16,045 nt of DNA from Candidatus Segatella violae (GCA_002440225.1 DJSH01000050.1:1-16045), one strand, 5' to 3'; counted from the stretch's first letter, positions 1 through 8,207 are shown. The notes: a model not told the origin generated them from the letters alone. Numbers and translations are program-made.

Positions 1-622
1 CACTTTGGGCAAAGGGCTTGATTTGATAGGTCACGTTGCGCTGCAAGTTGCCAATACGCAACTTTCGAGTACCCGTCTTGCCATCGAAACCGTCTATCGT
101 GACCTTAGTATTCTCTTCTGGCGCGGAAGCAAGCGAGAGATAACATCCAGCTTCTGTCATCTGCTCTCCCCCATCGTCGCTAATGTCAAAGTTCACGATG
201 AGACTCATCGGACCATGGCTCAAGATGCTCAGGTTACCAACGGTAGGCGGCACATTGGGCAGAGTAGTAAAAGTCATGGTGTTGCTGGTAGTAATGGTTC
301 TGCCATTAGTGCCTTGCAACATATAATAATAGGTGGTGCCCGCCTTCAAGCCTTGCAAATTGAGAGCAACTTTTCCTTGTTCTACATGTAGGGCATCCGA
401 GGATTGCCCCAAACTGGCAGAGGTGCCATAACTAAAGTTGAGTTGTGGCATATCGGTATCACCCTCCACTATGGCGGTACCATGCAACGTGGCTGTCGTA
501 CGCGTAATGTCGGTGGCTGCCAATGTGGAGAGATGTGGCTCCAGATAGGTAGGCTTATCGCTACTGCAGGCTGCAAAAATCAGCAAAGCCGCAAGATATA
601 GTGTATGATTCCGATACTTCAT
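1..622 (-). CDS. FN3-like repeat lipoprotein, partial (3' end outside window)
   Basis: The reading frame opens at the ATG complementary to 620-622 and stays open for 207 codons to the window edge, so the C-terminus is missing. Residues 1-19 form a lipoprotein signal peptide (short basic start, hydrophobic stretch, lipobox FAAC with C19, then SSDK). Two fibronectin-III-like modules follow. Residues about 26-117 hold the typical core LKAGTTYYYMLQGTN and the closing TFTTLP. Residues about 118-207 hold the Bacteroidota variant DISDDGGEQMTEAG and the closing LQRNVTYQIKPFAQS. Such modules usually precede another domain (LRRs, a lectin or an enzyme), which would lie off the window. It is the last visible gene of the surface operon, 30 nt after its neighbour. 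Function is unknown; cell-surface display is inferred from the lipobox and context. Confidence 0.85.
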   Translation of the reverse strand, partial: MKYRNHTLYLAALLIFAACSSDKPTYLEPHLSTLAATDITRTTATLHGTAIVEGDTDMPQLNFSYGTSASLGQSSDALHVEQGKVALNLQGLKAGTTYYYMLQGTNGRTITTSNTMTFTTLPNVPPTVGNLSILSHGPMSLIVNFDISDDGGEQMTEAGCYLSLASAPEENTKVTIDGFDGKTGTRKLRIGNLQRNVTYQIKPFAQS

Positions 623-652
623 ATTTTTTGTACTACGATACTAGGTATCATT

Positions 653-1624
653 CTAAAGTTTGATTCCAAATCCAAGGCATCCTTGCCATTGTTTACCCGC
701 AATGGTGATAGCGGAAGCAGAGATGCTTAGTTTACCAAAGGTGGCGAGCATACCTAGCTCGGCCGCAACACCTTTGTGGGTGAGGCCATCATTGAGAACA
801 TAACCTCCACCTTCGCTTTGGCTCTGCTGCCAAGCCGTGGCTGAACGTCCATAGCCTACACCCTCAAAAAGATTAAGGTTCGGCGACAACCGATGGATGG
901 CACCTACTGTCATCGTGAGATTACTATGTCGAGTGTCGCCTGTATAGTATGGCTTCGTTCCCTGATTGTCTATGTTACCTTGCTTGTCACAATGTCCGAT
1001 AGTGGAACCGGTGGTGCATAAGTCGCCACTGGCATGAACAAATAAGCCATGGCGGCGCATCAAGGCAAAGAAAATGCCATAGGATGGACTGTCTTCGTGC
1101 AGGGCAATGGTGGCAAGCGTATAGAAGCGTAGTGGCATCTTTAGACGAGTTTTCTGGATAGTCACGGTATCCACCACTGTCTTGACCTGTGTAATGGTGT
1201 CGTGTATCTCTGTAACTTCGGGTTTGGGGAGGTTGAGTTTTAACTCATAAGTCATGCGGCTCTCCAACGGTTTTCCCAGTCTATAATCGCGCAGTACGCC
1301 CCATTCTGGATGTTTCAAGGTGAGCGTTTTAGTTCCCTTAGGCAGATAGAGCCATATCTCCCCCACCTCGTCCTTACGCTTCACAACACCTAATGGCGAA
1401 GAGAAGGCAAAGTCTTGGGGTGCCTCCACCTTGATAAGGGCGCAAGCCTCGTTGTTCAAGTCACGCACGGGGTGGATAAATGCACTTACGTCGTTGGGTA
1501 GCAGACGGAAACTTTCCACCGAGAACTCCTGTGCCTGAATAGAGACAGCATGCACGATGAAGGCCCAAAACAGAAGAAAGAGCTTCCTGTTCCTTGTTCT
1601 TATTTTCTCACTCCTAACTATCAT
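653..1624 (-). CDS. Secreted protein with Bacteroidales N-terminal beta domain and barrel-like C-terminus
   Basis: 323 residues. A signal peptide (basic RTRNRK, hydrophobic LFLLFWAFIVHAVS, likely cut after IQA near residue 31) indicates export. Residues about 34-130 (from FSVESFRLLPNDVSAFIHPV through IWLYLPKGTKTLTLKHPEWG to VLRDYRL) match a module I know from many Bacteroidales exported proteins, often attached to SUMF1/GldJ-like or other domains, with a PEGA-like flavour. A T/V-rich linker (about 135-160, IHDTITQVKTVVDTVTIQK) precedes a C-terminal region of alternating beta strands ending in GFGIKL; strings such as LNLFEGVGYG and KGVAAELGMLATFG resemble the small outer-membrane-barrel-like tail seen in the same protein group. 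Its start lies 5 nt after the upstream stop, so the two are surely cotranscribed. No enzymatic motif is visible; an envelope or outer-membrane role is inferred. Confidence 0.8.
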   Translation of the reverse strand: MIVRSEKIRTRNRKLFLLFWAFIVHAVSIQAQEFSVESFRLLPNDVSAFIHPVRDLNNEACALIKVEAPQDFAFSSPLGVVKRKDEVGEIWLYLPKGTKTLTLKHPEWGVLRDYRLGKPLESRMTYELKLNLPKPEVTEIHDTITQVKTVVDTVTIQKTRLKMPLRFYTLATIALHEDSPSYGIFFALMRRHGLFVHASGDLCTTGSTIGHCDKQGNIDNQGTKPYYTGDTRHSNLTMTVGAIHRLSPNLNLFEGVGYGRSATAWQQSQSEGGGYVLNDGLTHKGVAAELGMLATFGKLSISASAITIAGKQWQGCLGFGIKL

Positions 1625-1629
1625 TGTTG

Positions 1630-2700
1630 TTATTCTAAGTTAAAGTCTTGTATACTAATCACGTCATTGCCATCAGCCACGCTTTTTGCCGGCTGCCAAG
1701 TGCGCACATGAATGAGCGGCATGGAGCGATCACGGAAATCCCAAAGCAAAAAGAGGTAGCCATCATCGCTGTAACGATCGCTCTTGTATTGCTGGCGCAG
1801 GGTGACACCATAAATGCCGTCCATCGTAGGATGGCGCATGATACGAAATCCTGTGAACTTGACATCAATCTTCTTATTGGCAGCAAATACCTTAGCAAGA
1901 CGAGCAATATAGTCGCGCTTCGAATGAATGGCATATGTCACCTTGGGCTCTGCCTGTAGCTTGTCATCATTGGCAATGGACTTCACCACGTTACCAACGA
2001 TGATGAGAGCCTTGTCACTAAACACCTGTCTAAGAAAGTCGATATCCTTGGTGGTATAGGCGGTGCGCAGGTGCTCGCAATAGTTGAGTATCATGTGGCG
2101 ACGCTTGGCATCGTTCTCCGATAGTTTTCCTTGCAAGATTTTGGAAGCCTCCCGATAGAAAGGATTGCTATGAGCCATCGTTTGCAGGTCTACAGTCGAA
2201 ATATTTCTACCTTTTCTCCTCGACATCACTGCTCCATCAGCAGCTTCTGAGTTTTTATTGTTTACCGTATTATAGCCGGTACTACCTGTTTGCTCAACTG
2301 ATTGAAACTGTGTAGATGTTTGCGTCCGTACCTGAGAGTTTTCTTCAGGCACTATGACTTTTCCATCGTTGAAAAAAGTAACCAAACCTGTTCGATCGAT
2401 ATAACCTTCCCTACCCGAATTCTGTTCACGGAATCGCAATTGCCCATTGCGATAGCGAGTATCTAGCAAACAATGGCGCAAAGGGATGGCAAACAGCTCG
2501 TTGCCGTCGGCATCCTCTACTACATATCGTTTGTTGCCAGAGCCTTCTATGAGCTCCACCAGTTCCAGTCCTTCGTTCACTCCATATCGGGTCTCCTGGT
2601 TCTTCCCATTATTAACGGCAGAGGGCAGCAGCCACAAAGCTGCCGCCCATCCTCCGAGAAGGAGTACGAGAAGGGATAAGATATATACCGTCTTCTTCAT
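1630..2700 (-). CDS. Membrane-anchored protein with WG-like and NTF2-like regions
   Basis: 356 residues. Residues about 4-27 are one strongly hydrophobic segment (YILSLLVLLLGGWAAALWLL) with no lipobox, so it is either an uncleaved anchor or a poor signal peptide. Residues about 50-115 have WG-repeat character (YVVEDADGNELFAIP and GREGYIDRTGLVTF). A low-complexity S/T/N/Q linker (about 118-165) follows. The C-terminal part (about 190-345) resembles an NTF2-like fold: an early helix (HLRTAYTTKDIDFLRQVFSD), then strands including YGVTLRQQYKSDRYSDDGYLFLLWDFRD and a closing LIHVRTWQP. Similar NTF2-like domains are common in Bacteroidales proteins of unknown function. It sits 39 nt after the fimbrillin gene and 5 nt before the barrel-like gene. 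The domain calls come from visual resemblance; a binding or scaffold role is possible, and no catalytic motif is seen. Confidence 0.8.
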   Translation of the reverse strand: MKKTVYILSLLVLLLGGWAAALWLLPSAVNNGKNQETRYGVNEGLELVELIEGSGNKRYVVEDADGNELFAIPLRHCLLDTRYRNGQLRFREQNSGREGYIDRTGLVTFFNDGKVIVPEENSQVRTQTSTQFQSVEQTGSTGYNTVNNKNSEAADGAVMSRRKGRNISTVDLQTMAHSNPFYREASKILQGKLSENDAKRRHMILNYCEHLRTAYTTKDIDFLRQVFSDKALIIVGNVVKSIANDDKLQAEPKVTYAIHSKRDYIARLAKVFAANKKIDVKFTGFRIMRHPTMDGIYGVTLRQQYKSDRYSDDGYLFLLWDFRDRSMPLIHVRTWQPAKSVADGNDVISIQDFNLE

Positions 2701-2739
2701 CTATTATAAGAGAGATTTTTTCTTCTTTTATACATTAAT

Positions 2740-3645
2740 TTATTTACCATCACTACCCCAGCCTTGAATTTCTCCACCGATGTCTATCTTCACCTGATCT
2801 GGATTGTCGGAGATGATGAGATTGACGAGATGCTCTACCCCAGGTTTAAACTGGAACTTGCTCTCAAAGAGATAGCTTACGCCTTTCATCACCACCTCAA
2901 TGAGTGGCATGCGGTTCTCGATGCGTTGTGGCACGATGATTGCCGAATAGCTAGTCTCGCCGTCTTGGTGGGCCGTGATGGTCTGTCGGGTACCTTTCAC
3001 ATAACGTGTTGCCACTCCAGCCTGCAGATCGATGGTAGCAGTAGGCACGGTGTTATGGATGTAGACTTCTGCCGTGGTAGGCATGTCACCCTCGAAATCC
3101 TCGCCTTTCACCAACCGAATCGTGAGTTTGCTCATGATGTGCTTGAAGGTGAGATTAACCGGTGCCGCCGATGCCGTGACGTTTTGGGTTTTGGCATAGA
3201 GCAAGTCGCTTGCCTCGTAACCGCCGAGAGCCTCAGCGGTTTTTGTGGCACTTTGGTCTAGAGACACGCTGAAAGGTTGGTCTTCTATCGATTCCACACT
3301 CTTTATGTATGGATAGTAGGCATAGGCATTATAAGTGCCTTCGTCCCAATAGAGGGTTCGAGCTGCTGCCCAATTGGTGCCATCATAGGTCAAAGCCTCG
3401 TTGTTTACGAGGTTGCCTCCCAACTCTAACGAAGCATCTGCCGGTGCTACATAGAGACCTATCTTGTCGTTTTGCTCAAAGGCTGTGGCAGTGGCGCGTG
3501 TCTGTCCTGGATGGCTCACCTTGAAGGTCATCGGGGTAGACTTAGCATCCTGCGGCTGAGGAGTCAGGTTCGACTCCTCGCTACAAGAAACCATTCCTAA
3601 TATAGCCAACGCAAAAACTGCACATCTTATTATATGTTTCTTCAT
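2740..3645 (-). CDS. Fimbrillin family lipoprotein (Mfa_like_1 type)
   Basis: 301 residues, a usual length for the family. The lipoprotein signal ends in lipobox GMVSC with C21, and the next residues SEE fit a Bacteroidota surface-export signal. The mature part starts with the common fimbrillin strand MTFKVSHPGQTRATATAFEQ and continues NDKIGLYV, LYWDEGTYNAYAYYPY, a D-Q-S turn and GGYEASDLLYAK, then FKHIMSKLTIRLVKG, and ends near GGEIQGWGSDGK. These strings align by eye with the two other fimbrillin-fold proteins in the same operon. Fimbrillins are lipidated shaft, tip or anchor subunits of type V pili; here no partner anchor gene of the Fim/Mfa type is recognised, so whether this protein polymerises is unknown. 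It lies 52 nt downstream of the large M64 protein. Confidence 0.9.
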   Translation of the reverse strand: MKKHIIRCAVFALAILGMVSCSEESNLTPQPQDAKSTPMTFKVSHPGQTRATATAFEQNDKIGLYVAPADASLELGGNLVNNEALTYDGTNWAAARTLYWDEGTYNAYAYYPYIKSVESIEDQPFSVSLDQSATKTAEALGGYEASDLLYAKTQNVTASAAPVNLTFKHIMSKLTIRLVKGEDFEGDMPTTAEVYIHNTVPTATIDLQAGVATRYVKGTRQTITAHQDGETSYSAIIVPQRIENRMPLIEVVMKGVSYLFESKFQFKPGVEHLVNLIISDNPDQVKIDIGGEIQGWGSDGK

Positions 3646-3697
3646 ATTTTCACTTCATTTAATGGTCTATACTATGATTTTTCACATTCTTCATCGC

Positions 3698-6600
3698 TTA
3701 ACGATGTTTTCTCACCTTCGCCATCTTCAACGGACTCCCCTTATGGATGACAGGAGCGTGTTGATAAGTTCCTGCGTTGCGTTGGTCGCCATTGCCACCG
3801 AAGGCACGGCTCTCCACGACACCCGCATCACGCTTATCGTTCTTTACGAAGTCCTCGAAAGAGAAGGTTTCGCCAGCATATTGCTTGATGCGCTTCACGA
3901 TACTCTCACGGCTGATGGTGCTATAGTAAGGAATATTGTTGTTCATACAAGAGTTTGGCTCTGAGCGGAACACGCCTCGATTGTGCATGTAGCCACCCTC
4001 ATAGATATCTACGATGTCGCTGTAACGGTCGTCGTAGATGAGATGGCTCCAGCCTACACTGTGCATCTTACCTGTGAGCTCCATGTTGTCGTACCAACCA
4101 AGGCTCTTGGCAAAATTGAATTCATCAACGTGTCCACAGCAAGTACAATCACAGAAGTCGATGAAGGCATTGTGATAAATATACTCATCACCGAGCTTAC
4201 CGAATCCATGACCGCCAGCCTCATGCTGAATCACTCCTCGTGTATCGAGCGGATAACCATAGGTGCTCTGAGGGCAGAAGGCGATGGCAGAACCGTCATA
4301 CCACATTTGGCAAATACCACCATAGTCAGTAGAGTTAGGCACAATGATAATCAATGTCTGGTTCAAGTTGCTCTTGTTGACTGTAGGAGCTCCTAAAGCA
4401 TAGTCGAATACCTCATCATAGTCAGCTTTCAAACCTACACCACCCGTATATGTTGTATTGAATCGGTTGTACTTGATCGTATTTACCGTTCCTACTCCAC
4501 TTTCAGTTGATAGAGGAATAGCAGTGTATACATTGAAGTAATCACGATAAGTCTTGTAAGGTTCGATGCCAAAGAAGTATTCCACTTCTTGCTTGATATT
4601 CTTCATGTAGTCATCACTTGCAATATCCTTGGCGTTATAGCCGTCACCGAGCAATACGATGTTGATGCCACCATTGTTGCCCTTGGTAGCCTTCTGTAAG
4701 GTAATCCATTCGTCTTCACCATATTCATAACCATATTGGGTAACGCTACACTCGTGGGTATAATCCTTATCCTTCAGACGGAACACCACCTTGCCCTCAC
4801 GGTTGTCGGCATTCTTAGCCATGCCCTTGATGGTCAAGGTAACTTCTGTTTTCTTGCTACCGCTGGCAGGAGAAACCTCACACCAATCAGGCTTGCTTGC
4901 TACTTCCCAATCGCCTTCGGCATTGATGGTCAAGGTCTGCTTGTGCTCTGTGCTTAAGGCGCAGGCTACGGAAGGACGGCAAACGAGCTCGTGATGAGCG
5001 GCAATGCGCTTGAAGTCGCACCAACCGCTAGCTGCTTGGTATTGGGAGATAGCTGATTCTGGAACTTCGAGGGTAAAATTATCCTTGGCTACGCCATCGA
5101 AAGCATTATTTAGAACATTTGCAGGCATCTCACTCTTACACACAATGCTATTGATTCCATAACATCCTTCAAATGCACTATTTTGAATGGTTTCTATGCT
5201 CTCAGGAAATTCCAATCCTTCTATGCTACGACAATTATAGAAGGCTTGTTCGCCAATACTTTGCATACCTTCAGGGAATACAATGGTTCCCATTAAACGC
5301 CAACAAGCACCATCTCCATCTGAATCTCCAAAGACTTTACGTCCAATACTTCTTAAAGAAGAAGGTAACTTGAGTTCACCTGAAAAATCACAGCCTGCAA
5401 AAGCATAGTTCTGTAAAACGACAAGATTTTTTGGTAAATTTATCTCTCCTCTAAAATGGGTTCCTCTAAAGGCATATTCTCCAATGGCCGTGACGCCATC
5501 ATGTAGAGTAAGTGTTCCGTTCATTCCTCCACAATATTCAAATGCATTATTTGGAATTTTATGTAGACTTTGAGGTATATTTAGACTGCCACTCAGATTT
5601 TTACATCCTCTAAATGCATAGTCACCTAAAACCGAAAGTTTTTCAGGAAGACGCAATTCACCATATAAACCTTCACATCCTTGAAAAGCATCGCCTTTAA
5701 TGCATTCTAGATTAGAAGGCAAAATCAGTTCACTATTGAATCCACATTGAGAAAAAGTTCCTCCATACCACCATCTGTCATCTTTGCGTCCTATGTATTT
5801 TAATGTAGATGGAAAAGAAATAGAACCTGTCATAGCACGACAGTTAACAAAAGCACCAACCTCAATTTCTGTAACACCTTCAGGAATGATTAATGAACCT
5901 GTTAGGTTTTGGCATTCGCCGAAAGCTGCAATACCAATCTTTGTCAACTTATCTGGTAAGACCAAGAGATTCAATGATTTCTTTCCATACATTGCTAAAC
6001 ATGGTATTTGGTAATCTTCGTATTCTATGTCTCCTCCGTTACCAGCATCTAAATACCCCATGCTTTTTTTGATGAATACTTCTTTTAGATTCAGTGCAGA
6101 TAAAACATCCATAGAATCTCTCATAAAATAGAAATCCTTGGCATTTATTTCACCAGTAATCTTCAGATTCTTAATCTTGGTATAGTCCTTATTAGCTGCA
6201 GCAATGGCTTCTTTCAGATGTCCAGCTGTCGAATTGATAACCACATACTCCTTCGCCGTAGCATCATGGCTCACGAGGTCGTTCTCCCAAGGGGTGATGC
6301 TCTCGCTAATCAATGTCAGCTTATAAGCTCCAGTTGCGGTGTTCTTATCCACCTTAATGCTGAAGTTCATCATCTTGCCAGCCACATAGGTAAGTGCCTC
6401 GTTCTTCGTGAACTTATAAGGCACACCACCGATGGTGATGCTGAACAGGGTGGTACCAGCAGGTACAGTCTGAGGAACGACGATGGTGCGCCATTCGTCG
6501 TTTACACGACTAGGAATGGTCATCGTGCTCTCCACGCTGCCCGCTGTCTTGATTTCGCCGGTAGACAGGTCGATGCTTGCCTTGCGAGCCACGTTGGCTG

Positions 6601-7219
6601 TCAAGACAATCTTCTCGGTGTTTTCCCATTCACCGTCAGCAAAGCCAGAACCCTTGACCAAGGTTACTCTGGCATTAGACATGCGGTGAGCCATTGGCAG
6701 ACGAATCACGTTGGTGGTAGGAGCCACATTGGCCACTTTACCCCAAAGGAAATCACTTGCCTCATAGCCCCCCATCTCGCCATCTGCAGATGCCTTGCTC
6801 TGATCTTTCTGCACCTCAAACTGATAGTCTTCGATGCTTTCCGGGTTGGCAAAAGGATAGTAACCATACACGTCGATGGCGGTATGCTTGTCTTTCCAAT
6901 AAAGGTCGTAAGCCGAGTTCCATTTATAGTTGGACTCGTCGAAAGTGTGGCGTACATTGTCACCACGGTTGCCGCTCACCTTGAGTGTACCCGGAACATT
7001 GCCATCATAGTCAACGATGTAGACGCCCATCACATCACCATTGCAGAAACCATTGTCGTTGACACGGGTTACCGCCAATTGGTCGATTTCACCAGATAAC
7101 TGGATGCGGTTGCTATCGTGTTGCGCACTCTTATCACCAAAGAGATCGTCGCTACATCCTGTGAGCACCAAAGCTACCAGGGCAACCATATATAATAAGG
7201 TATGTTTGAATGTCTTCAT
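3698..7219 (-). CDS. Fimbrillin-like / BspA LRR / BACON / M64 peptidase fusion lipoprotein
   Basis: 1173 residues. The lipobox VLTGC (C22) is followed by SDD, which suggests display on the outer surface. Domains in order: a fimbrillin-like region (about 35-315; QLAVTRV, NGDVMGVYI, YGYYPFANPESIEDYQFEV, MGGYEASDFLWGK); a linker typical of the lead-in to BspA repeats (about 325-410); about twelve BspA-type LRRs (about 410-710) with the recurring core (D/N)xAFxxC, closing with the usual VPESAISQYQAASGW; a BACON domain (about 735-825; W779 in KPDWCEVSPASG); and an M64-family peptidase (about 840-1140). The peptidase has GINIVLLGDGYNA, the metal motif HEAGGHGFGKLGDEY (H999, E1000, H1004), a Cys cluster CDCTCCGH and SCMNNNIPYYSTISRES. 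The family namesake is a clostridial IgA protease, but the substrate here is unknown. The LRR segment is clearly AT-richer than the rest of the gene. It lies between two fimbrillin genes. Confidence 0.92.
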   Translation of the reverse strand: MKTFKHTLLYMVALVALVLTGCSDDLFGDKSAQHDSNRIQLSGEIDQLAVTRVNDNGFCNGDVMGVYIVDYDGNVPGTLKVSGNRGDNVRHTFDESNYKWNSAYDLYWKDKHTAIDVYGYYPFANPESIEDYQFEVQKDQSKASADGEMGGYEASDFLWGKVANVAPTTNVIRLPMAHRMSNARVTLVKGSGFADGEWENTEKIVLTANVARKASIDLSTGEIKTAGSVESTMTIPSRVNDEWRTIVVPQTVPAGTTLFSITIGGVPYKFTKNEALTYVAGKMMNFSIKVDKNTATGAYKLTLISESITPWENDLVSHDATAKEYVVINSTAGHLKEAIAAANKDYTKIKNLKITGEINAKDFYFMRDSMDVLSALNLKEVFIKKSMGYLDAGNGGDIEYEDYQIPCLAMYGKKSLNLLVLPDKLTKIGIAAFGECQNLTGSLIIPEGVTEIEVGAFVNCRAMTGSISFPSTLKYIGRKDDRWWYGGTFSQCGFNSELILPSNLECIKGDAFQGCEGLYGELRLPEKLSVLGDYAFRGCKNLSGSLNIPQSLHKIPNNAFEYCGGMNGTLTLHDGVTAIGEYAFRGTHFRGEINLPKNLVVLQNYAFAGCDFSGELKLPSSLRSIGRKVFGDSDGDGACWRLMGTIVFPEGMQSIGEQAFYNCRSIEGLEFPESIETIQNSAFEGCYGINSIVCKSEMPANVLNNAFDGVAKDNFTLEVPESAISQYQAASGWCDFKRIAAHHELVCRPSVACALSTEHKQTLTINAEGDWEVASKPDWCEVSPASGSKKTEVTLTIKGMAKNADNREGKVVFRLKDKDYTHECSVTQYGYEYGEDEWITLQKATKGNNGGINIVLLGDGYNAKDIASDDYMKNIKQEVEYFFGIEPYKTYRDYFNVYTAIPLSTESGVGTVNTIKYNRFNTTYTGGVGLKADYDEVFDYALGAPTVNKSNLNQTLIIIVPNSTDYGGICQMWYDGSAIAFCPQSTYGYPLDTRGVIQHEAGGHGFGKLGDEYIYHNAFIDFCDCTCCGHVDEFNFAKSLGWYDNMELTGKMHSVGWSHLIYDDRYSDIVDIYEGGYMHNRGVFRSEPNSCMNNNIPYYSTISRESIVKRIKQYAGETFSFEDFVKNDKRDAGVVESRAFGGNGDQRNAGTYQHAPVIHKGSPLKMAKVRKHR
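4125..4225 (-). other. M64 metal-binding motif and Cys cluster within the fusion protein
   Basis: On the minus strand the codons read HEAGGHGFGKLGDEY starting at residue 999 (bases 4223-4225), then about 10 residues later CDCTCCGH. The first His and Glu, the second His five residues later and the downstream D-E-Y are the presumed zinc-binding and catalytic set. The spacing is H-E-x-x-x-H rather than the common H-E-x-x-H. All residues are intact, so the peptidase is predicted to be active. Confidence 0.75.
5085..5990 (-). repeat. BspA-type leucine-rich repeat tract, about 12 units
   Basis: This coding repeat encodes units of about 23-26 residues with the core LxxIGxxAFxxCxxLxGxLxLPxx. Successive cores are AAFGEC, GAFVNC, GTFSQC, DAFQGC, YAFRGC, NAFEYC, YAFRGT, YAFAGC, KVFGDS, QAFYNC, SAFEGC and NAFDGV. 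LRRs of this type (Pfam LRR_5) mediate adhesion in Tannerella BspA and are widespread in Bacteroidota surface proteins. Base composition differs from the gene ends: I count 17/60 G+C at 5521-5580 and 20/60 at 5701-5760, against 36/60 at 6541-6600 and 32/60 at 4201-4260. Confidence 0.88.
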
Positions 7220-7274
7220 ATTACTTTTCTTTTAAGATGAAACCTCTTGAGAATGCGAACTTCCTACCCAAGGA

Positions 7275-8207
7275 CTATTCTGCCGTACCTCCATAGTCCT
7301 TGCCGTCATCTTCCCATTTGGTGATATTCACATTCACACCATTGCTGGTCTTGCTCACAGTGACGGTGAACTTGAGACTTTTGCCCGCCTCGAAATTGAT
7401 GTCTTCTGTAGTAGAGAGGTTATAACTCCTATCATCCACATTCACGGTGATGAGATTGCCCTTGCCAGCAGTTTGAGGCATGATAAGAGCCTTATAAATA
7501 CCATCTTCCTTCATCGGAGTGATGGTGGCTGCTTCGCCTGTTGCCGTGGCGGCAGCTGTGGCGAGATTGACAGAGCCTTGTATCTTCAAGCCATTCACCG
7601 CCACGCTCACCTTTGCAGCAGCGAGAGTGGCCTCCGTGAATCCATTGCCAGGAGCCACAGTGATTTTCATCTGGCTCATCACATGCTTGGCATCAATCTT
7701 GACGGCACTCTCTGTCGGAGGTACATCTGAAGCCTTACCTATCAGCAGGTCACCTGCCTTATAGTTTGCCTCACTGCTTTGATCGGCATTCACCTTCCAC
7801 GCCATCGCTTCCACGCTTCCAATGTTGGAGGAGTATGGATAATACAGGTAGAAATCGGCATGGGTTTTATTGTCGCTCCAGTAGGTTTGAGTGGCAGGAA
7901 CCCATGTGCCATTGTACGTATACTTCATGTTGTCAACATGATTGCCAGAGACCTTGAGTGCGGCAGCCGAGCCATCCGCATTGTGGTTGACCACAAACAA
8001 GCCGATGTTGTCTCCTGCTTCAAAGTTTGTATCAGTGGCACGACTGAGCACCATTGTACTGATATTGATTGGTAACTTAGCCTCCGGTTGGGAAGGCTGA
8101 CTTGGCGTAGGAGGATTGACAGGGTCGTCACTGCCTCCTCCACCGGAGCATGCGCCAAAGGCTAACAGGGCACATACCGCTAGGACTAGATGTTTGTTGT
8201 AGACCAT
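7275..8207 (-). CDS. Fimbrillin family lipoprotein, first gene of the surface operon
   Basis: 310 residues. The signal peptide ends at lipobox AFGAC (C20), followed by SGGGGSDD and a Pro-rich spacer (about 30-42) that would hold the domain off the membrane. The mature domain opens with TMVLSRATDTNFEAGDNIGLFV, then TYWSDNKTHADFYLYYPY, DQSSEANYKAGDLLIGKASD, AKHVMSQMKITV and the closing ITKWEDDGKDYGG, the same order of landmarks as the two fimbrillin-fold proteins downstream. The [S/T]-R-[A/V] step before the first strand is present in all three; in Porphyromonas FimA the mature protein is made by cleavage after Arg, but whether that happens here is inference. It is preceded by a Bacteroidota-type promoter and followed after 55 nt by the M64 fusion gene. 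It may be the major surface subunit. Confidence 0.9.
   Translation of the reverse strand: MVYNKHLVLAVCALLAFGACSGGGGSDDPVNPPTPSQPSQPEAKLPINISTMVLSRATDTNFEAGDNIGLFVVNHNADGSAAALKVSGNHVDNMKYTYNGTWVPATQTYWSDNKTHADFYLYYPYSSNIGSVEAMAWKVNADQSSEANYKAGDLLIGKASDVPPTESAVKIDAKHVMSQMKITVAPGNGFTEATLAAAKVSVAVNGLKIQGSVNLATAAATATGEAATITPMKEDGIYKALIMPQTAGKGNLITVNVDDRSYNLSTTEDINFEAGKSLKFTVTVSKTSNGVNVNITKWEDDGKDYGGTAE

Noticed and set aside
2764..3261. Plus-strand open frame of 165 residues opposite the second fimbrillin gene
   Set aside because: It is a shadow of the fimbrillin frame with no export signal or recognisable motif.
6218..7099. Long plus-strand open frame of 293 residues opposite the fimbrillin-like part of the M64 fusion gene
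   Set aside because: It is antisense to a well-supported gene, with no signal, domain or promoter of its own; its His/Arg/Cys-rich composition is that of a shadow frame.
3698..7219. Naming the M64 protein an IgA protease
   Set aside because: Only the family namesake from a clostridium is known to cut IgA; nothing in this sequence shows the substrate.
2740..8207. A complete FimA/Mfa1-type fimbrial operon
   Set aside because: Fimbrillin-fold proteins are present, but no recognisable anchor, tip set (FimC/D/E) or regulator accompanies them in the window.
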